A stretch of 64,000 nucleotides of DNA from Clytia hemisphaerica (lineage: Eukaryota; Cnidaria; Hydrozoa; Leptothecata; Clytiidae), in the NCBI GenBank assembly GCA_902728285.1, contig CACVBU010000600.1:3237101-3301100 (forward strand), written 5' to 3'. The notes beneath the pieces are model-generated. The model was not told the DNA's origin and ran no database searches. It saw only the letters and a program-made list of their open reading frames with translations. Positions 52,501-61,500 of this stretch are shown piece after piece. How positions within the stretch are numbered: position 1 is the stretch's first letter; each line of letters starts with the position of its first letter. The translations under genes were made by a program, and so were the position numbers.

Positions 52501-55500
52501 CAGCTCACCTCCAAGGTATACAAAGTTGAAAAGACAAGTCATTTCAAACAAGCGAAGCTGAGTCTATTGGCTTCAAGTGCTTTACACCCTCTGTTTGGGA
52601 TAATGAGCTTTTTATATCTGAGAGACATGCACGCTAACTTTATTCTTATAAAGTAGAAGTATGTAACAATGAAAACTTTTCAGGTTTTTTATTTGTCTCT
52701 ATTGCTGTAATGATGAACACTTATTTGGATTATAATATTGTTCTTTACTCAGGATACTGACAAAAGATGTCATGAGAAATCAAATCGTCAGCTGTGAAGA
52801 CATAGTCAAAGCTGCGATTAAACAACCAGACTACAAGTAAATATTTTATGTTGATATACACAATTTTTGATACCATAAACAAACTAATTTTGGCAGATTT
52901 TCCAAATTAAGTTCCCGCCAGATTTAATATTTTCCGCCATTTTATGGTTAAAATTTTCAGCAATTACCAAATTAAATTCATGCCGAAACTAGTTCCTTTA
53001 AGTGATATACCTTATTAAGGGAAGGGAATTTTGCGGGAAGAAATTTTTGCGGCATTTAATTTTGCGGTTTAGACCTTGCAAATTAAATATTTCGCGGAAA
53101 TTAATTTTACGGTTGAGGGCATTTTTAGTCCAAATTATAACCTAATTTGGCCTAAAAGTGCCAATTTTAGGAGTAAAATTTCAAAATTCAAGATTCAATG
53201 TGTTTCGCAGAATTTAATTTCACGGTTGTCACCGGGAAAATTAAATGCCGCAAAAATTTCTTCCCTTAAGGTACCCTAGCTTCTATAAGAGTATTCGGGT
53301 TAAAATTGCCCAAATTGTGAGAATTATTATATTCCCAGGAGAATTTTTATCAACCACAAAACTAATATATTTATTGATATGCAATAACTTTGAATTCGAA
53401 AATGAGAATGCGATGGCTGGAACACAATACTGTAGTATAAAATAATATCAACTTGAAATACTACCACATTCTTCTTTTAGGTTCAACATGTCCCCAATTA
53501 CAATAGAAGATTATTTTCAAAATGCAAGTACATCCATGACAATGAAGAAATATTTTCGAAATCCAAGTACATTTCCAAAAGCATCAAGGTTTTTATTCAT
53601 GATTTAATATTACAGTTTCTTAGTCTGAACCACTTTTTTTGAGGGGATTATTTCCATAACTTATGTAAAATATTGAGACACTTTTGTACACAATCAGTTA
53701 TTTCCTGGTATTTTTGTCAATCATGATTCTTGTTTTTACATACTCTTAGGTTCCAAATAAACGGGGGGGGGGGTTGGAAAATTTTCTAGATTTTAATAAA
53801 CGGGGGACCTAATTGCCGGGGGGGGTTGGAAATTGTACTTCTGAAACCCCAAAATAAGGTAAAAATAGGTTAAAACTATGCTATTTAAAGCAAAATAAGG
53901 GACCTTCTCTTTGACAGCTGAAAATATTCTTCGAGATTAATAAACGGGGGTCCTAATAAGGTCCAGGGGGGTTGTTTAAAAAAAAATTAACAAGCGGGGG
54001 GGGGCCGTTTATTTGGAACCTAAGAGTAAGCGTGATAAAACATAACTACATATTAAAGAACATTATGAAGTAGGAAAAATAATTTATTTTCTCAGTTATC
54101 TCATATCAAATGGACTTGCTCTCGTAAGAAAAAAAAGATTTACAAAGGTATTATATTTTTTCAGAAATTATTTGCAATTTTGATGAGATTTTGTAGCAAC
54201 TTTATACGCTAATTTTGCTTAGACAGATCAAGTTTAAGGCGTAATTATTTTGTAAACTGATGTCACAGAAAGGCTTTGTTTTGTTCTGTTTTTTTTCTTT
54301 TCTATTTATCAATTTTTGTTGATGCTTATTATTTTTCAGGAAGATTTGAAAACAGATGAAGAAAATTACGAAGAGGTATTTTTCTCTTTTCAACACACCT
54401 TTTTGTAAATTTTGTGATTACTTTTAAATTAATGTATTTTTATTGATTTTAGCTTTTTATTGAATTTAGCTTTTTATTGAATTTTTTGTAGATCAATTTT
54501 TATATGACTGATGATGACTGTCGGAGTGAAGAAAGAAAGTTTCCGATCGATATTGGTTCGTCAAAAAATGGACTTTTTGATCAGGTAGCAGGTTTAATTG
54601 TTAAGATATCATAGCTTCAAGTGTTTTTTTAAAATGAACTAATAGATATTGATAAATTAAAAGCTATATCCTCACACCTCATTCCCATATTTCCCATATT
54701 TTATTCACGTGTGTAAGTATAAGTGTAACTGACACATTCAGCTCACCTTAAAAACTCTTATAGAAGTTCCATTTATCCCTAAACCAAAAATGGGTACTAT
54801 TTTTACATTAAATGCATCAATTTTAGATGTCGACTTCGAAAACTGGTCAGTGTAAAAACTGGTATGCTTAAGTTAGTAAAAATGTTGACATCAATAATTT
54901 GTTAATCGTTATTTTCTTTTTTTCAGAATGATTTTTGCATTGGAATAGACAAAGAACTTGACGAAGAGGTTTGTTTTCATGAAAGGTTTCACACTGTTTC
55001 ACTTTTCACATTTAGAGATATTTAAGTACTGTCATAGTGTCCTCCCCCCCTTTATAAAGGGGGGGGATTCTGATTTTGGCCCTTTTTTTAAAGTATGGGG
55101 GAAAATGAAAAATTTGAAATTTGCTGGGGGAAAATAAAGAGGGGGGAAAACCATAAATTTAGGAGATTTTGACTGGGGGAACTTCACTGATCTCAAGGTG
55201 ATCTTGTTGCAAAACCTGTTTAAGCAATAAAATCAGCAAATCTTTTGGGATAAACTAACTTTTCAATACAATTTCATTTTTCCAGCACTTTCAAGGCTTT
55301 TTTTTCAAGCTTTCCAAAATTTCAAATTTGATTTTATGTTAACCATATGGGGAACCGCAAAATCTTCAAATAGCTGGGGGAATTCAAAAAAGAGGGGGGA
55401 ACCGAAAAATTTTGAAATATGGTGGGGGAAATAAAAGAGGGGGGAATGGAGAAAAATTTTGATTTTTAGTGGGGGGAACCAACCCAGGAGGACACTATGA

Positions 55501-58500
55501 CAGTACTTTCACTGTAACTTGTTCAAAAATAAGTTTAAAAAACCGTATCGGTACTGATCAGTAGATGCATAGCTAAGAAATTTAACAACGAGATATAATA
55601 TTTTTCTAGGATGAGCTTGAATTGATCCATGCAGAGAGGAGTGAAGAATCTTCAAGTGAATCAGAACATGATACAAGTCAACCTCAGTCACCATCGCAGT
55701 AAGTTAATTTTCATGGCGTCCTCCAGCTTTTTGGTCCCCCCTAATATGAGCTAAAATCCCCCATCTGGCCTTTCCCCCCCACCTGTCTTTAAAATTCGTG
55801 CTCCCCCCCCTAATTGGGAAATCCCCCTAGCCGTATTGTATAAGGGTTGCGAAGTGATGATCCAGACTCGCCTCAATTCGCAAGCTACTATAGCAAAAAA
55901 AAGACTCTCAAAATCCCAAGAAAGACAGGCTCATAAGCCTGAATGCCCAAACACACCAGGAAGGTCTGTATTTATCCTATTACTCCCCCCACTAGGTAGA
56001 GGACTGAATATACCCCCTATTCGCCTTTCTCCCCCCATCAAGCTTGAAATTTTCACTTCCCCCCTGGCACCAAAATCTGATTCCCCCCCCATCTTCCTGG
56101 GGGGGGGATGATCCCATGATTTTTGCAATTATTGATGTAAACAGGGGGGGGGCACGCAGTTACTACAAGACAGTATGACACTTACTATCGTGGTGGTACT
56201 GTATTCAGAAGTTATGAAAACAGTTACTACACAGTGTAGTAATGCTGTTTGGGGGTGGTGCCAAACACTAAAACTAGCACTTTTGGTGTAGTAAGTGCTT
56301 ATATTTTAATTCTTTTCAAAGACTTTTCAAAATTTTTCATAAAAAATGAATTTTTTCAATTTTTTGTGAAAAAATTCTTTGTTAAGAAAAATATTTTTGT
56401 TATAAATGGACGAAAAAAAATTTGAAATTTTTCTCAGACCCAACTTTGAAATTATGTTTTCCTTAATCATCATTAAAATGTTCTCAACAGCTGTTAACCA
56501 AGTAAACTAAAAGAAAATCTAGCACAAAAATGGCTTAAGGTTGAAAAATAATCGCAATTTTAGGGTAATTTTGAGCATGTTTTTGATGATATCACTCAAA
56601 AACAGGGGTTGTACCTGGAAATCTTTTCTGAAAACAGTTACTACCAAGGTGTAGTAACTACAAAGGGTGGTGGTCCTGAAAAAAAAATGTTGAAAAAACA
56701 CTTATTACACATCATGTCTTGTAGTAACTGCGTGCCCCCCCCCTGATGTAAAGAATAATTGTTGCGGAATCAACAACGTCCAAATCAAATTATTCGGTTT
56801 CAGATGTTTACCACAGACTTTTAAACTTTTTTGTGGTGCAACCTATTTTTTGTTGTTTTTGTAACTTGTATCATGATCATATTGCTTCTGATTTCATCTC
56901 ATAAAATAGAGTGAAAAAATAAATATTGAAATTTTTTTTTATTTGCAGTGACATGCAATTATCAACAGAATGCCGTAGAAATCAAGTCATCTCAACTCAC
57001 AAAATCATACAAGAGGTATGTTTTCATTAACTCCCATATTGTCTTGTTAAGTTTGTTGTTTGTTCAGTGCAGACCAGCTTTTTGCTAGCCTTATATCGAT
57101 ATCTCGTTTGGTGGGTAATGTTTACTGCCTATAAGCATGTGAATTATTTTATTGATTTTTTATATTCTTATGTCATTGATTTGATGGAACCAGAATGTTG
57201 TTGATTAAATACCATATATTTTGGCGTTAACAGACAGACTTTGATTGCGGTTTCTTCATTACCATGTAGAAAACCATATTTAGAAATGTAACATATCAGT
57301 TCAAAACTTTTCTAGGGTGAGTGGGAAATGATTATTCCAAATGAGATGAGTGAATACACAGAATCTTCGAGTGAATCAGAATATGTTTCTTCACCATCAC
57401 AGTAAGTTAATTTTCTCCCCTCCTTTAGTTTTAGTTTAGATCGCAAGGTCGCATAAATCCCCCCACCCCCAGATTTCCAAACTTTCAGTGATGTTTATTC
57501 AACTACACAAAGTCTATTCGTGCCAAATCCGTGAGTATTTAAATACCTCTAAAAATTTGAACGAATGTCGATTGACTAATGAGTTAGAAGCTGTGGTAAT
57601 ATTATTATGGTTGCTAAGTATGCAAATTAAGTTGTAAGCGTTCATTGAAGACTACTTCCACTTCTGAATTCATCAAGATGCTTTTTGAACGAAATGTCGT
57701 TTTTTCTATTTTCAGTGACGTTCATTTAACTAGACAAAATCTACTCGTGCCAAATCCGTGGTCTTTAATCCTCTAAAAATTTGAACGAAATGTCGATTGA
57801 TTGATGAATTAGAAGATCGGGTAATATAATTATGGTTGCCAGTATGCATTAGCTGTAATCGTTCATTGAAGACTACTTCCACTTCTGAATTCACAAACGC
57901 TTTTTTGGCACGAGTAGTTGTGTGTAGTTTAATCAGTTAATGAACGTCACTGAAAATAGAAAAAACGACATTTCGTTCAAAAAGCGTTTGATGAATTCAG
58001 AAGTGGAAGTAGACTTCAATGAACGGTTTCAGCTTAATTTGCATTCTTCGCAACCATAATATTACCACAGCTTCCTAACTCGTTAATCAATCGATATTTC
58101 GTTCAAATTTTTAGAGTTATTGAAAGACTCACGGATTTAGCACGAGTAGATTTTGTGTAGTTAAACGAACGTCACCGAGAATAGAGAAAACGACATTTCG
58201 TTCAAAAAGCATTTGATAAATTCAGAAGTGGAAGTAGTTTTCAATGAAGAGTCAGCTTATTTGCATACTTAGCAACCATACTTGATTACCACAACTTCAT
58301 TGCAGTTCATTGAAGACTACTTCCCCTTCTGAATTCACCAAACGCTTTTTGAACGAAATGTCGTTTTTTCTATTATCAGTGACGTTCAGTTATCTACAGA
58401 AAATGAACTCGTGCCGAATCCGTGAATAAAAGTTTAAAAAAGTATTTTTAAAAATCCTCTTAAAATCTGAACGAAATGTCGATTGAATGATGAGTTAGAA

Positions 58501-61500
58501 GTTGTGGTAATATAATTCTGGTTGCTAAGTATGCAAATTAAGCTGTAATCGTTCATTGAAGACTACTTCCACTTCTGAATTCATCAAATGCTTTTTGAAC
58601 GAAATTTCGTTTTTTCTATTATCAGTGACGTTCAGTTATCTACAGAAAATGAACTCGTGCCTAATCCGTGAATAAAAGTTTAAAAAAGTATTTTTAAAAA
58701 TCATCTTAAAATCTGAACGAAATGTCGATTGATTGATGAGTTAGAAGTTGTGGTAATATAATTCTGGTTGCTAAGTATGCAAATTAAGCTGTAATCGTTC
58801 ATTGAAGACTACTTCCACTTCTGAATTCACCAAACGCTTTTGGAACGAATGTCGTTTTTTTCTATTACAGTGACGTTCAGTAATCAGAAAATGAACTCGT
58901 GCCTAATCCGTGAAATAAAATTTTAAAAAGTATTTTTAAAATCATCTTAAAATCTGAACGAAATGTCGATTGATTGATGAGTTAGGAAGTTGTGGTAATA
59001 TAATTATTTGCAAAGTATGCACAAATAGCTTAATCGTTCATTGAAGATACTTCCACTTCTGAATTCACCAAACGCTTTTTTGGCACGAGTAGATTGTGTG
59101 TAGTTAAATCAGGTTAAATGAACGTCACTGAAAATAGAAAAAACGACATTTCGTTCAAAAAGCATTTGATGAATTCAGAAGAGGAAGTAGTCTTCAATGA
59201 ACGCTTACAACTTAATTTGCGTACTTAGCAACCATAACAATATTACCACAACTTCATTGCAGTTCATTGAAGACTACTTCCACTTCTGAATTCACCAAAC
59301 GCTTTTTGAACGAAATGTCGTTTTTTCTATTATCAGTGACGTTCAGTTATCTACAGAAAATGAACTCGTGCCGAATCCGTGAATAAAAGTTTAAAAAAGT
59401 ATTTTTAAAAATCCTCTTAAAATCTGAACGAAATGTCGATTGATTGATGAGTTAGAAGTTGTGGTAATATAATTCTGGTTGCTAAGTATGCAAATTAAGC
59501 TGTAATCGTTCATTGAAGACTACTTCCACTTCTGAATTCATCAAATGCTTTTTGAACGAAATGTCGTTTTTTCTATTTTCATGACGTTCATTTACTACAG
59601 AAAATGAACTCGTGCCAAATCCGTGAATAAAGTTTAAAAATATTTTTAAAATCATCTTAAAATCTGAACAAAATGTCGATTGATTGATGAGTTAGGAAGT
59701 TGTGGTAATATAATTATGGTTGCTAAGTATGCAAATTAAGCTGTAATCGTTCATTGAAGACTACTTCCACTTCTGAATTCACCAAACGCTTTTTTGGCAC
59801 GAGTAGATTGTGTGTAGTTAAATCAGGTTAAATGAACGTCACTGAAAATAGAAAAAACGACATTTCGTTCAAAAAGCATTTGATGAATTCAGAAGAGGAA
59901 GTAGTCTTCAATGGACGATTACAGCTTAATTTGCATTCTTCGCAACCATAATATTACCACAGCTTCCTAGCTCGTTCAGATTTTTAGAGGTATTGAAAGA
60001 CTCACCGATTTAGCACGAGTAGATTTTGTGTAGTTAAATGAACGTCACCGAGAATGGAGAAAACGACATTTCGTTCAAAAAGCATCTGATCAATTCAGAA
60101 GTGGAAGTAGTCTTCAATGAACGCTTACAACTTAATTTGCGTACTTAGCAACCATAACAATATTACCACAACTTCATTGCAGTTCATTGAAGACTACTTC
60201 CACTTTAAATACCCCTTAAAGATTTGAACGAAATGTCGATTGATTAATTAGTTAGGAAGCTGTGGTAATATTATTATGGTTGCTAAGTATGCAAATTAGG
60301 CTGTAATCGTCCATTGAAGACTACTTCCTCTTCTGAATTAATCAAATGCTTTTTGAACGAAATGTCGTTTTTTTCTATTTTAAGTGACGTTCGTTTAACT
60401 ACACAAAATCTACTCGTGTCAAATCCGTGAGTCTTTAAATAACTCTAAAAATTTGAACGAAATGTCGATTGATTGATGAATTAGAAGCTGTGGTAATATA
60501 ATTATGGTTGCTAAGTATGCAAATTAAGCTGTAATCGTTCATTGAAGACTACTTCCACTTCTGAATTCACCAAACGCTTTTTGAACGAAATGTCTTTTTT
60601 TCTATTTTCAGTGACGTTCAGTTATCTACAGAAAATGACGTTCAGTTATCTACAGAAAATGAACTCGTGCCAAATCCGTGAGTAAAAATTTGAAAAGTAT
60701 TTTTTTAAATCCTCTTAAAATCTAAACGAAATGTCGATTGATTGATGAGTTAGAAGTTGTGGTAATATAATTCTGGTTGCTAAGTATGCAAATAAAGCTG
60801 AAACCGTTCATTGAAGACTACTTCCACTTCTGAATTCACCAAACGCTTTTTGAACGAAATGTCGTTTTTTCTATTTTCAGTGACGTTCAGTTATCTACAG
60901 AAATGACGTTCAGTTATCTACAGAAAATGACGTTCAGTTATCTACAGAAAATGAACTCGTGCCAAATCCGTGAGTAAAAGTTTGAAAAGTATTTTTTTAA
61001 ATCCTCTTAAAATCTGAACGAAATGTCGATTGATTGATGAGTTAGAAGTTGTGGTAATATAATTCTGGTTGCTAAGTATGCAAATAAAGCTGAAACCGTT
61101 CATTGAAGACTACTTCCACTTCTGAATTCACCAAACGCTTTTTGAACGAAATGTCGTTTTTTTCTATTTTCAGTGACGTTCAGTTACCTACAGAAAATGA
61201 ACTCGTGCCAAATCCGTGAGTAAAAGTTTTACTATTTCATATTCCTAGGTTAAAATAGTGCCCGAAACGATCTGAATAGGATAACCTTGGCCATAAATTC
61301 TTGGCAAAATATCATAGCTAACAAAATCTTTTTTGATCATGTAAAAACTTTATAAAGTCGTATTGGAATCATAAGCAACGTTTTCAAGCAGAGGCTTGAT
61401 TTGTCTTCCTATAACCATTATCGTTGAAAATCAGCAGTTTCGAGCTTCTCCCAGTATCTATGCGTAAGATGTGGGTCATACAATTACGTTGTTGCAACTC

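Noticed and set aside
57480..61230. Simple transposon array with no coding meaning
   Set aside because: Not fully excluded, but eight sense copies keep both splice sites, an open 42/66-nt frame and the exact phase of the flanking exons, which a neutral array would lose.
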